This document shows, one piece after another, positions 1 through 12,969 of a stretch of DNA of 64,000 nt (the first letter of the stretch is position 1; each line of letters begins with the position of its first letter). Below the pieces are notes generated by a model. It saw only the letters and a list, made by a program, of their open reading frames with translations, was not told where the DNA came from and did not search any database. This stretch comes from Istiophorus platypterus. Lineage: Eukaryota > Chordata > Actinopteri > Istiophoriformes > Istiophoridae. The position numbers were made by a program, and so were the translations under genes. The DNA is taken from assembly GCA_016859345.1 (NCBI GenBank), contig CM029114.1, forward strand, positions 9,843,501 to 9,907,500, in the 5' to 3' direction.

Positions 1-259
1 GAATCCTAACTATGTCTTACAATGTCCCGCATCAACACAGCCTAATATCTCTCTCATTCATTGGGAAGGAGAAAAGAGCTCTGAGCTTCCTGCCATAACC
101 CAATTTCAATGGCTAGTTTCTAGTTTTCATAGCAGAATTATTGCTGACCTTTCCTATTGTTTTCTGAAAGTGACTTTGAGTACCTTGGGGAAACTTAGCC
201 GGAGACTCACCAGGTTGTTATGATCACTGCACATATTTGTTTACAGTGCTTTCACTTTT

Positions 260-302
<43 letters not shown>
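260..302. repeat. (CA)n(TA)n microsatellite
   Basis: About five CA units are followed by about sixteen TA units. The short ORF over it is only the repeat translated. Confidence 0.97.
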
Positions 303-308
<6 letters not shown>

Positions 309-1149
309 CGCACAGAATGTTTCATAGAATTAAAGAAAAACTATAAACTATCTACAGCTGGGGACAAGCTATACAGCTATCTCAACATCACATCTCAACA
401 TTTGGTCATTGGAATCTTAGTTATGTTGTTGATCTCCTGACTTTTCATCCAGGGACACCCGTAGTTTAAAATTTTCCTTATCAGCAGTTCTAACATTAGC
501 CTTCAGCATGCTAATGCTACCATTTGGCTTACGTAGCTACTGTCGCTGAGTAGACTGATTAACAAAAGGCTTAGCCTGACAAGTTGGGTGCGCGTGATAA
601 CATGGCCTTGAATCTAGCACCACCCTCAGAGAAAACTTTACATTTTCTTTAGTCATTCTTCATCAGTGCTCCTTCCCAAATTTCCTCGCCAATGCTCAGT
701 GTATTTCAGATATTATTTATAATCTGTGCCTGTTTGTTTGTGTTTCGTATAAACTTTTTATTTGCCATAGTAGACTTTTCGCGCATTCATTTTGCTATGA
801 GATGGTGGCATTTTTTTTGTGCAAATGTATTTACTACTTGTGTAGCTTTTTTAAAAATAGGATCTAGGCGTGTGTGGTTTTTTAGCACGGATATATACAA
901 ACATTTTTACATGCAGTTTTAATCACTCAGATGCCCAAACACAAACAGCCATAGTTTAATTAGCAGTTGATTATTCACTTTGATGCAGCAGGTATTAACC
1001 TGTCCTTGGAGCATCCACTGAAGACTTTGGATGGAAATTGTAACAGCAGTAAGATAACTGTAGATCATTTATATGTAAGTAAGTCAGTAAAGTTGGGTAC
1101 AGACCTTTAGGCCATTGAAACCTTGAAATATTAAACAAACAATACATAC

Positions 1150-1535
1150 AGACTTATTTCCACCAACACAGTCTTTCCATTCTTGACAGTCTGACAGTAG
1201 CACATACAAAACTAGTATGGCACTCAGTAGAGTGCATACCTCCCCCTAGGCCAAATATTGATGAAAATGTTGAAAAATGCCTTATCTCGCCATGCCCAGG
1301 GAATAACCTGGCAACCGGACAAATAAACAAACTAGAAAATTCGCTCAGTAGAGTGAAGCTAACCGCCCTGGCCAATGTCAAAGAACATACACCATAATTC
1401 AGAGAAAAGGAATTCAAATTCATAGTAAATGATCCAGATCTGCCCCGAAATTTAATTGGATCTTCGCTGGCCCAGAGCCCATCTCTTCAAGTTCAAACAT
1501 GGGCGATCACTTCATAGTGGAGGTAACAATGCAGT
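1150..1535. mobile_element. Degraded interspersed repeat (teleost type)
   Basis: The text contains phrases such as gcactcagtagagtgcatac, gatccagatctg, cttcgctggcccagagcc and cacttcatagtggaggtaa. I recognise these as resembling an abundant fish interspersed repeat. Class and exact ends are uncertain. Confidence 0.45.
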
Positions 1536-2752
1536 AGACATAACTGACAATACAATTAGTAAGTGGTGGACTGCAGTTGGTAATGCTGTCTAGCAACTCT
1601 TCAAATCCTGCAAGAACATGAAGTAACACACGTCCCGGCACCAAAACAGAAATGGACATCCAATGACAACAATTGTGTTGTTCATTTATGCTGTAACTTG
1701 CACAGGAAAGGCAAAGAAACTGAGAAAACCCAAAACTGAGTACATATGCAAACAAAAACTAATGGATGGAGAACAGGGAAAACATCAGCTGAGCTTTCAC
1801 TCTGTACTCAAACCTACATTAAATAATACTCGGACTCACTTTTCTGTTTGCTTGCCATTTTTTGATTACTTTGACTTTTTTTGCTGTTCATACCTATCTT
1901 GGTGATGATGTCAACACCAGTTTGCTCAGCAGATAGGTCCGTGTTTGTTTTGATCACTCATGACATCCAAATTACACCTATATTGGCCCAGCGCGTGTAA
2001 ATGTGAGTAAAAAAGGAGACGAATAAATAATAGAACATTTAAAAGTTTTTTTTTTTTTACTTGGGAAATAATACTTTCACAAAAGAGTCCATACTCAAGG
2101 TTTACTAACTAGCTTTCTTTTGGGGGGGGTCGTTTTACACTCATAAGAGGGGACCCTATTGTGTTTTGCCATGTTAGTCAGAAATAAAACTTTGAAATCA
2201 ATAAGGTAAAGGGGAAGCTTTTGAGCATTATGTTAGTTCTACCATATGGCAGTTGCAAAGATGCAGCATTGCTGAAGACTGAAGGGGCAATTGTCAAGAC
2301 AAGGCTTCACTTTGCTTCCCGCTCATTAGCATTCTTGAAACACAGTCTCAACTCCTCTGCTGTCTCTTTCCTGTCTTTGTTTCTTTACCTTCATCTCTAG
2401 AAAGTCCCTATGGATTATGGGTCCTGCTGAGTGTGTTAACCTACATCTCTGACTGCCTCTCCGGAGACTTTCACTCTCCCATTCCCATCTTTCTTACTCT
2501 GTGTGTGTGTGTGTCAAAGAAGGTGTGAGTGTGCAGGGGTACTCGTGTTGTATTACCACCTAAAACTCCCCACAGATCCATGGCCTTCCTAACACATCCC
2601 CATTCAATTCCTTCACCAGTAAGAGTCAATGGACCACAGAACACCTATAATTTACTGCCTACCTATGTCAACAAGCCAGTACAATCACCACTAGCAACAG
2701 TAGTCCTCACACTCCATCTGCTTTTCCCTAGCTCACTCTCCCACACACACTT

Positions 2753-2790
<38 letters not shown>

Positions 2791-2792
2791 TC
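2753..2792. repeat. (TC)n microsatellite
   Basis: About 40 bp of TC units with one TG interruption. Confidence 0.97.
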
Positions 2793-4604
2793 ATTTCTTT
2801 CTCTCTAACAAACACATACTTGCACATAGTCATTTGAATGCAGCATCCCCTTCAATCCCCTAATTAAACCTATATAGGGACAAAGATAACGGTTTGTTAG
2901 TGCTTCTCCCCCTGAGGTCATTAATGAAACCTTTCTTTTTCTTATGGCTTAGTTCTATTAGGTCTCCCAGGACCCTGACATAGATCACCCTGACACAATC
3001 CCTTTGCAGCTTTCCAGGTAACAGTTTAGTAATGATGTAGAAAGAAACAATCACATGCCACCTAGAGCAAGGAATTGCTCCCCTGCTCTGTTTCCCTGTC
3101 TCTGTCCTTGCTTTTTGCTTTGATCTCATTTTATGTTTGCACTATTTGTATGTATATGTTCCTAGTTGTATTCCAGTCCAATGTACGTGTCCTGGGCTTT
3201 TATGCCTTTAAATTTGTCATCAAGGTCAGAAGTGGTAGACATATTGATCAAATGACTTACATAATCTATTTATCAACCCACAAGGTGCTGCTTTGCAAGT
3301 GCTATGTGGCTCCTTAAGGACAAATATCTTAAGCAACCACTGCCTAATCAGTTTGGGGTGGAGAGGAAGATGAGAGTGAAGATGAATGACGAAGAGGACT
3401 TTAGGCAAGAGATGAGATGCATGATGCAAGCTAATAGTCTAAATTTAATTTCAGGAAAATTCAATCCTAGATAATCTAGTTAAACTAGTTAAACAACAAG
3501 ATAGTCATGAAGAGCTCTACACCGTTCATCAGTATTAGAAGCTGGTAACAGCAAACAAGACTAAGGCCGCCTTTTATCTGTTTGCTTCTCTCCCACTTTC
3601 TCTGCTGTGTTGCTAAAATCCTGAATTTATCATTACGTCTGACAAAATCAACATACAAATAATCAGTAATTCTGGCATAGACATTCAGGTTCTAAGGCTG
3701 GCCTTGCTGTCGCAGTCTTGTCAAATATGGTCAGTGTAGCTTTAGTGAGTGAGTAAGCAAATAAGTAAACGAGTTAGTATATTCAAGTGTTTTGGACTTC
3801 AGGGGAACTTCGACTTTAAAGGTCAATGCCGCACATATTACTATTTACAGGTCTTGGGGAGTAACTACTACATATCTTTTAAAAATTTGATCCTAACCGG
3901 TGGGGGCTAAAGATCACAAATGAAAAAAAATCAATAAACGATAAATTTCTCAGGCCATGGAGTTAAAAAGAAGTGAGATAACCAGACCCATTAAGACTGC
4001 TCCTCATCGCTGCTTGAGGCTTCTGGCCTGAGGCTACATTAGCCACTACTAGCATCACAAACCAAAGGAAGAAGACTCTGTGGAACAAAGATGGTGATAT
4101 TGCCAATTTTTTTGTTTTGCCTTTACACAATACCATATTTTTACAAAATATGCAGTTTTTTTTATTATTCCATTTAAGCAAAACAGCCATTCACACCTTC
4201 ATTTAAAAACGCTTGTTGAATTGTATGCTACATTGTTACCGTGTCAAAACTAAAAGTATTACTGAAAAATCAGCCTGGGAATTACTTTATTGAAGACACA
4301 AAAAGCTAAGCTGACTACGATGCTTTAGAATGTAGGAATAAAGGGATGCTGCTCGGGCTTTTCTTTCATCGTATGCCTGCAGTTAAGAGGTTGTTTGTAT
4401 TTAAATTTTATCTTTTGCTTCTTCCATCTGATTTTACTGCATGTTTTCCTTAACACAAACGAGGTTACATGGCTGCACCAACCTTTCCCTGCATGCAGTG
4501 TATAACATCCTTCTCGATTAAACAGGCCATTGTGTGGTACCAAACATTAGAATGTAATTAAAATACTTTCTTGTCTAGATGAGAAGATAAATACCACTCT
4601 CGTA

Positions 4605-4790
4605 TCTTCACACTAAATATGAAGCAAGAGCCAGCAGCCAGTTAGCTTAGCTTGAAGACCTGAAGCCCTTATGCAGTGACTGCAGGAGGTCTGGCCAGCC
4701 AAGAAATAGTCCCACACATTAGCCTACATAAAAACCACATTCCCTTTTCCCCTTGTTTTTACACTTCTATTCTTTTCGTTATTGTCGTTT
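4605..4790. mobile_element. Interspersed repeat, related to the copy at 46067-46420
   Basis: The sequence around aaatatgaagcaagagccag and cagttagcttagctt parallels the 46130-46180 copy. It also carries ccaagaaatagt, the reverse complement of actatttcttgg found in the 46-kb copy. The family looks like one common in percomorph introns; its class is not determined. Confidence 0.5.
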
Positions 4791-5952
4791 TTAATTTTTG
4801 AACTTTAGAGGGACTGAAAAACATTTAATTGCCTTTGGTCAGAGAGAAGGCAGTTTCCATATTAATGTGAAGCTAAGTGTCTCCTGGCTCAATTTTCATA
4901 TTCTACTGACAGGTACAAGAACGGTATCAGTCTTCTTACATAACTCTCAGCAAGAAACCAAATAAAAGTATTTTCCAGAATGTTGAGCTAGTCTGATAAC
5001 TAGTCAATTAACATTTCATTTCCTCATCGAGCCAATGTTTACTACCTTTAACTGAGAAAAGAAAAATAAAACTTACCTCCCATCCTCCAGTAAGTACATG
5101 CTTGTCAGAATCATTGGCAGTTTAGATACTGTTATTTGGGCTCTTTTGCAAGAGCAATCACAGAACCAAAAACATCTGTTTGACACAGGTGAAAGGAGAC
5201 TGTTTGTCAGCTTTTCTACAGTTTATTGGAAAATAATTATGAAGCCTTGGTCACTCTTCTTGGGGGCATCTACCTCCTCTCCCTTTTCCTGAGCCATTAC
5301 ACTTGAAATGAATATATAATTTTCTCCTCAGATTTTCAGAATCTGATGCATGTGTGAGAACTACTTTTAGGGTGTTTCACATTTTGCAGTGCAGCGTGCT
5401 AGCTTGGTTTGACCCCCTACCACTGAAGTGTTGATAATATAGTATTCATTGAGTAAGTGGTGATGAAGGTCATCATCTGGGCATTCAGTACGCTCTGTGT
5501 CGCTGCACTACCTGCCCTCTCCCACTCTCCACCCGCTCTCATTCAATTGTCATTGATCTGCACTTAGCTTTTCAAGGACTTCACACTGAATGTATGCCAG
5601 CCATTTTCTTTATCAGAAATGTGCTCACACGACTGATGCCACATAGCTGAGAGCAAAAATACATGTGTTGTTTGATGACACTCATCTTAACGGTGAGACT
5701 ATATGCTTATATTTTAAAAAAGAATATTATATTGAATACTGTTGCAGTATCAGAAAATATTGAAGCAGACGAAGGTTGATATGTGTGTGTGTCTCTGTTG
5801 GTTGGGAACAGTGAGGAATGAGGGACTGTAAGTGTGCGTGTCGTTACATTTCTACTTGTGATTGACACTTAGTGCTCGACCTTACCCAGTTCATGCAACC
5901 TTCATTTAAATCCAAATTTAAGTACTTTTGCACATAACTGTATGATGCACAT

Positions 5953-6420
5953 TAAAGGGGAGGTTCACATTTTTTCAAGTCAATCTCAAAAAGTACAAAC
6001 ATGTCCATTTCCATTTGTACAAGGAAAAATCGTTGGTTGCTGTAATCATTCTTCCTTTTCAAACCTGCTATGCAGCGATCCCTTCCCAAGGCAATTTAAG
6101 TGATGCCGGACAAAATCTACAGTCCTTGCAAAATTACATTACAAAGCTAAGATAAAGCTAATAAGAGACTCCAGCAGTCTGAGTTCACTAAGTCAAATAT
6201 CTTCCAAAGTCTTTTTAGTACAATATTTCTGTTACTTTCTCTAAGCTGTGGCTTCTTTGTGTGTGTGTGTGTGTGTGTGTGTGTAAGTTTGTGGATATTT
6301 TGTCAAGTGCAGCAAAACCTGTGACAGACAACTGGCAGACGGTCCTTTTAATATTATACTGATAACGAGGGTAAAGGGAAAGAAATCCATACAGTAAAAA
6401 GTCACTGTTGAATAGCTGCA
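5953..6420. mobile_element. Degraded interspersed repeat (percomorph type)
   Basis: The phrases aggggaggttcacattttt, gttgctgtaatcattcttcc, gacaaaatctacagtccttg and aaagtctttttagtaca occur in the order I associate with an abundant percomorph repeat. A GT microsatellite sits inside it. The assignment is from memory and the class is uncertain. Confidence 0.5.
6258..6284. repeat. (GT)n microsatellite
   Basis: About 13 GT units inside the 5953-6420 repeat. Confidence 0.97.
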
Positions 6421-7384
6421 ACAAAACGACATCTAGGTAACTCTGTTAAGTACTAAAGCCTATTAAATATTGTCTGAGTTGCTTTGGGAATATTACAGGA
6501 AATGATTCTCATGGGTGAACATGAAATTTTATAGATTAACTTCTGCTAAACTCTGAGATTCAAGATATCAGTAGCTGAAGTAGGCTGATAGAAGGGCGAC
6601 CAATGCAACTCAATATTTTTGAATTAGACCCATCTTTTCAGTCTCATTACCACCAGCTTCATGTATAACGCCATGAACACCACAACTGTTGTTATATTAT
6701 GTAGCAATATAAGGCTAATCTTCTCTGTTATATAGGTTTCTACAGGTCTGTGGTTTGAAAATGGTTGTGGTAAAAGAGAGAACAGTTTCTTGAACTACTC
6801 TCAGCTAAACCACAACCTGAAACTAGACATCTATTCTACAGAGTTGAAGTTCTGGAGACTGTCTTGATGGTCCTTTTTTCCATGGCTAGACTGAACGGTA
6901 TATCTTTATCATGTTTTACCGTTTTTCAGACATTATGATTTTAAGATTGAAGAGGAAGACTTACCTTGGTAAAAATGCATCATGGTAGTTATTCACAGCT
7001 TGACATGCGAAAGCTGCTGCGGACCAGAGCCTGACCGATGAACTTGTTGGCCAGTTTTATCGTCCAGTATTGGCCTAACACAGATATACAGCAAATATAT
7101 TGTCCGATTAGAACTGATACGGAAAATTTTAATTACAGAACACAAACAAATAACACAGACAATGCTTGGTGTCATCCCATAGTGAACTCTGACTCAATTT
7201 TTTTTACAATACTTTCAGCACTGTCTGCAGCAAATGTAGCAGATTACGATGAACAGATGGTAGTATAGAGTCAAGCAGTGTCTTCCCAGTCAGTTGCTAA
7301 CTTGAATGTGGAATACATTACTGGAAATTTAATAAACAATGAATCAAACATTTTCCCTTCTCAATATAACTTTTTATATGAGTG

Positions 7385-7414
7385 TATATGTGTGTGTGTG
7401 TGTGTGTGTATATG

Positions 7415-7486
<72 letters not shown>
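7385..7486. repeat. Compound (TG)n(TA)n(CA)n self-complementary microsatellite
   Basis: A TG tract (7389-7408), a long TA tract (about 7419-7470) and a CA tract (7471-7486) form an imperfect palindrome of about 100 bp. Confidence 0.97.
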
Positions 7487-10400
7487 GAGCAAGATGGACA
7501 GGTAGCTGGATAGACAGATAAAAAATAAAAACATAAAATATGTATTCGTAAATTTACTGAATTCTTTACTCCCTAAAATGCATATCAACATCAGCCCAAA
7601 AATCCAGTATTGGTTGGGCTCTACTGTACACAGCTATAACATATGGAAACATACCATGTAAACCATTATCATATGGAAACATACAATATGTTTACAGTAC
7701 AATATTCAAACATTGTCCAGAAGGATTTTCACTCCATCCCATAGTAGTTCATGTATCAATTAGCACAAGGGACTTCCCCTTTAAGTTGTCTAAGTTCTTT
7801 TGCTTTCTTATCATATCCCTCCCATCTGACTTTCTTGAAATTCTGTGAAATGTCTAGATATTGAACACAACAGTCATCAACAAGAAATAGCATCCCTTCT
7901 GGATATTTTTTTCCACTTTGCTTCTTCTGTGAAAACAGCTTATATGAGACTGTTTCTGGCACTGGTTAAGCAATAACATAAAAGTAAATGTAGTGTGATG
8001 ACAGTTCTCGTCATGCAAGAATACAGCATCGCTGTGTGATGGAACTGGAACAAATAGGATACATTAAAACTCACAAATCTTGTGCAAGTATGCATCTCGC
8101 CCTGACATAGCTCCCATTTTATGTATTACAGATATATTGCAGCAGACAAACAGACTTTCTTACATTGCATAAATTTGCATGTTGCAAAGACTGATCACAC
8201 TGGTTTATTCCAGATGAATCAACTTGTTTAGATTGAAAATCTGATGCTTATTTGACCTTTCAAGCATAAAAAGTTCTGAGCATGTCACCATCAGAAAAAA
8301 ATACTTCATTTTAGTATCAACCAACTTTTTACAAAACTTAAAGTGGCAATCTCAAATATTTTCATGTAAATAAATTTGGATTTAGTCACTATCTATCATG
8401 AGATAACACAATGGTGACTTAGCCTATGGCCCACTGAAGAAGGTATTGCAATATTTATATATTTGCAGTATTTATGAACTGTGTGTTTAAGGCAACATTC
8501 CTGGAAAAAAAATGTATTGAGTTACTGCTAAAGCAAACCAAACATTTCCTACTGCTGCAGCTTCATATTAAAAGCATTTCACAAAAGTTGACTCTCAGTA
8601 TGAAGTCGTCACAAGAAATTTATTCCGTATATCAGTGAGCTTAGCACTTAGCACCATCATTCCTCAAAAATGGCACTAGAAAACAAGTAATTTTTGGCAT
8701 TTTTGGTCAGTGGCTCAGTTTGAAATACTGCAGGGAGTAATGGAACAAGAAGGAGCAGCCGTAGTGAGCTGTTAGATAAAGAGCTGCAGGTGACAGACTG
8801 TCCACCTCCGACTTCTCAGCAAGGCAACCGGCTCCTTTCACTGCACCCTGCTGTTGACAGTCATTCCATGTGCAGGATAAAGGTCAGTCACTGCCTACTA
8901 CTGACTTCTTTATTAAAATGACAATAGTTGTTTGTTTGTTTGTTTTTTTGAGGCCCCCAGAATTCCCTGACCTGTAGTATTAAACCGTATTTGCAGTTAC
9001 CACTAGAAATTGCAGATGTCGCAAAATCAACCTGGACTGAATTCAACAAGATTGCAACTTTAACCTGAAATACACAGGTGTTTTTTCGTTAACTTTAGAT
9101 TCAGACTGAATATGCATTTTTATTTTATTTTTTTTGCGGAAGTCTCTTTCATCAGGAGAAAGCCAGGGCAGTTTTTTCTCGGGGAATATAATTTTAAGTC
9201 ATCCAGACAAGCCAGAGAGTTTTTGTTCAGTAGAGGGTCCCCTGGTGTTTTTGGCCAGCTCTATGAACAATGTCTGCTGTGTAGTGTTATTGATTAAGTC
9301 ATTCCTCTAGTCGCAAAATGTACAATTACTGCTGAGTCATATGATAATGCCATTCATCCCCAGTGAAAATCTGGAGCGGCAGTATCACTTTGAAAACTGG
9401 CATTCCCCATTATTGCAGTCCCGTGTCCTAACATCTGTCCTCAGTGCAAACTAGCCAGCGCTATATTTAGCCCACCCGTCCAGTTTTATATAGGTCAAGA
9501 ATCCCATCTATGCTGTTGCTGCTACACTTCAAGGCTGTAGCATTCTTATTGCTTGTGAAGGATACTGGCAATTAGTTTTCTCTGACCACTCCCATTCTAA
9601 AGGACTCTTAAACCAAATGTGTGGGCATAATCCGGAAAAAAGCCAAAATAGATTTTTGAGGTCTTGCTTTGTTTTTTGTTGTTTTTTTTTCCTATAGTTT
9701 CCTATATACAGAGCTAAAGCTCTTGTGAGGGGGAAAAGCCAATAGTGTTCTGCTTCTTTTCAGTGGCTGTTAGTTGTTTTCCTCTGTGAGGTTTCCTGTA
9801 GAAAAAAGCTCTTTGACAGCAACAGAAGTGCAGCATTGCTGCTTTGAAGTTTTCTTGATGAACTTTTCCCACCCACAGGATGTTAGATTTACACAATTGA
9901 AAAGGTTTGAATTGTTCTTCATCTGCCAACACACTGTTATTCGTTCTGTCTTTTGGCTGTCAACAAGGTAACAGAGAGAGGACGTTTGCTTATGTTCCTC
10001 TGGTTGTCCGACATTTTCAAGTTAACTGTTTTCCAATTCCCAAGATGTTTCAGAGCATTTTCACTGTAAGGTACAAACTCATACCACTGTAACCACTCCC
10101 ACTGGTTTTAGGTGCAAGAGTTTTAGGTAAAGATTCTAAACTTGCCATAATCTCTCCTGACTTTCTTTTTGAAATTCAAGACAAACTGTTAAAATATTTT
10201 CGTAAGGGACTGGCCCCGGTTGATGTTTCCCATTTAATAGAATACATTCATTGTAAGGGTTGTCAGATTTCTTTGAATCACAAACTGCAATGTGACAGAC
10301 TGTTAAATCCAATGTTGTAGAGACAAACTCTCAGAAGGTGCTGTGTTTCAATGCACTTATTGTTTTGAAAAGCCTGTGCAGTCAGTGTTTACTAGGAAAA

Positions 10401-12857
10401 TTAACTTTACTAGCATGTGTATTTTTGTCCTCAGAATAAAACTAGATATAAATAGCTTCATAACTAAGTAAGTATAATACAGCATCTTCTTCAGTGAAGA
10501 CTATTCATTTATTTAAGCTTGGTAGAAAGCAGAAAAAGTTTCAACTATAAAACTTCCTTTTTGGGATCCTTAGATGACAATAAACTGCACATTTGCTGTA
10601 AACATTTCTATAGAGAATTGGATAATTCAAGTTATTATTCAGTGGAAGTAAACGTGGGATTTTAACACTCAGCAGGAGGTTTTTATTTTATACAAATAAT
10701 TTAAAGTATAGACTCATTTGAGCAGTTGCTGTAAACTGCTGCATATACATACTTACATACATAAAAAGCCTCTTAGACCAGTTACAAATTGCACTGCACT
10801 GTACTACATCAGAAAATGTGTAAATATGTAAATTGCAAGAGGCTTTCAATTTAAAAAAAAAAAAACACACAAAACAAAACACCGCAAAGGCACTTCTGTG
10901 ATAACTAATCATTTGGTGAATTGTGCCGAATTCACAGCAGACATTTTAAGCACATTATTTTTGTCACTTTAACAAAGCCGTCTGATTAAGTGTTGTCATA
11001 AAAGAGATCCTGGGCCAATTAGATTAAGGAAAAAAAAAGATAGGCTCGCAGGCAAAGAACAATCTGCGGATTTGTTTCCATGCCAGCTCTAACAGACGGA
11101 AAGAGAGGAATGGAAGATGGGATCTGAGAGGGGAGGGGAGAGGAGGACAGGCTCTTTTTTCATCCACAGCCCTCATCAAAACCTTCAAAGTTAATTTGAG
11201 GTCAGTTTGTGTGCATGCTAGAAGCCTTTAGTTTGCAAAAAAAAATTAATTAAAAAAAAAAAAAAGGTGTGTCACTACAGACCACTGTCTCTTCCTATCG
11301 CTTTGCTTGATTTTAGCAGAATTTTTGCAGTAATCCATCCTCCATCCTCTGGAATGAGCTGCAGAAGAATTCTTTTCATCACAAACAATAATATAGAGAT
11401 ATTGTATTTGAACAGGTCCTGACTTCACATTTGGCCAAAAACAATTTTAAAAAATTATATATTAAAAAATTACATAATACATCTCTCAAAGGCGTAAATC
11501 AAATATCCCGATGCAGTTCTTAAAAAAGTCTGTATGTTTAAATGGAGGGTTTTCATTAGTGGATTGGGGCAGAGCAATCTGAAGAGTAGAGGGCCACTGT
11601 AACCCCTCAGGTTTGCCTTGGGAGGACCATCGCTAAATGTGATGCATGTTAATCTCCATTTCCTCGATTATTTGTGGGCCACTGTCAGTACGCACTGCTT
11701 CTTCAAAGTCAGGGTGACTTTCTTTTACTGTGCTTCAGTCTTCTGCTGCTATGAGAAACAGGCGGAGAGAGACGATGAGGAATGAGGGGAAACAGGAAGA
11801 TGAGCGGCGGAATAAACACCGAGACAGGTGTCTGGCAAGGAACAATGATTAGATTTATAAACCAACCAATGTTATTTTCTCTGCTTAGGGACTGCTATAA
11901 GACATTAAGCGTTAACTGAGGCTCCCAGTGTCCCACTACAGAGACACTTCCCCCTCCATCTTCCTCCTTATGCTACCATTCCTCCCCTACTGTATTCCCT
12001 CATTTTCCTCCCTACCTCTGCTCAGTGTGTCTTCTTTTCCTTTCCTCTTTTCCCCTAGGGTGCGATTAGATTTTCTTTCTCGTGTCCGACCACGATGGAT
12101 TGGCCTTAAAAGCATCCTTTCTGCTTCCATCACTATCCGAGCGTTTTCTCCTCCTCAGGCATGGGTGTGTCATCCTTCCCCCCGTCTCCCCAGACCAATG
12201 TCTGGCACACAACATCCAATATTTTCTCCAGCTGGAGTGGAACTGAGCACATTAGGGATGGGTCTGCTAAGGTGATCGGACTTGCTTGTGTGATGCCCAG
12301 GGACCATTTTTCTTCATTTGAGAGCATCTGCCTTGCTGCCAATACTATAGATTTTCTATCAGCTCCTTAATCACAGCACCATGATTGGGAAAGTGATTGG
12401 TCAGGCTCTCTGATATGAAAACTCTAGTATCAATTTTATGTCTGTCAGGGCACATAGCCTGGGTTATTAGATGGCCATTTGAACAGTTACACGAAATGTT
12501 CCTCCCTTCATCCCCATCAGCTTCCCACTGGAGAAGGCTCAGCTTTAATCTGCATGCACACTCTTCTGCAAAACCTGTCAGGAAAAGAAATCACCACAGA
12601 GCAAGCATCTGTGTCCTTATTTCACTTTTTAGTAAAACTGCTTTGTAATTTCACAACCTGTTCAAGGCTTGAAATAAGCTTATTAGGTCTGGATATGGAG
12701 GGGGGGGCACATGGGTGAATATATTTGAGGCTCACAGAGGGGTAGTAGCTGGAGGAAAATATCATTACCCTGGACAGACTACAGACTTTTTATTTAAAAA
12801 GATTAAATGAAGAGGCAAATTCTAAATGTTTTTTTCTCTCCTCCTGCTTTCCTTTAG

Positions 12858-12969
12858 GTCATCTGATGGTGTGTGTGCAGCAGGGACAGTGGTGGTGAGT
12901 CGCCTGAAGATGGGGGAGATGGAGGAGGTTGATGTAGACCACATCACCACCGACATACCATCACAGAAG
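12858..12969 (+). CDS. inpp4b: inpp4b exon E1 (linker after the C2 domain)
   Basis: The exon has 112 nt: one nucleotide completing an upstream codon plus 37 codons (residues 1-38 here). The acceptor is cctttag and the donor is gtaaaa. The product ends KMGEMEEVDVDHITTDIPSQ-K and matches the INPP4B segment that follows the C2 domain, around residues 170-205 of the human protein. The start of the exon (SSDG, then TVVVSRLKMGE) aligns with the last beta strand of the C2 region. It is the first exon I can support, so the C2 domain proper must be encoded upstream of position 1. Confidence 0.93.

Larger units (their letters stand above)
1..12857 (+). other. Upstream inpp4b intron (no exon recognised)
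   Basis: This region is AT-rich intron 5' of E1. I searched for the C2-domain exons and for any other conserved protein and found none; all ORFs here are short and unlike known families. It holds microsatellites (260-302, 2753-2792, 6258-6284, 7385-7486), degraded interspersed repeats (about 1150-1535, 4605-4790, 5953-6420), a 30-bp-offset direct repeat of atatggaaacatac (7641 and 7671), and poly-A/T tracts (for example 11238-11265). Pyrimidine-rich DNA at 11930-12060 is unremarkable. Confidence 0.75.

Noticed and set aside
7278..7591. ORFs rich in Tyr-Ile and Thr-His
   Set aside because: They are translations of TA, TG and CA repeats.
11928..12275. 115-codon + strand ORF before E1
   Set aside because: It is low-complexity Ser/Pro/Leu from pyrimidine-rich DNA and does not match the C2 domain.
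1..12857. Possible C2-domain exon(s) of inpp4b upstream of E1
   Set aside because: I looked for C2 motifs and the segment just before SSDG and found none, so they are presumed to lie further upstream.
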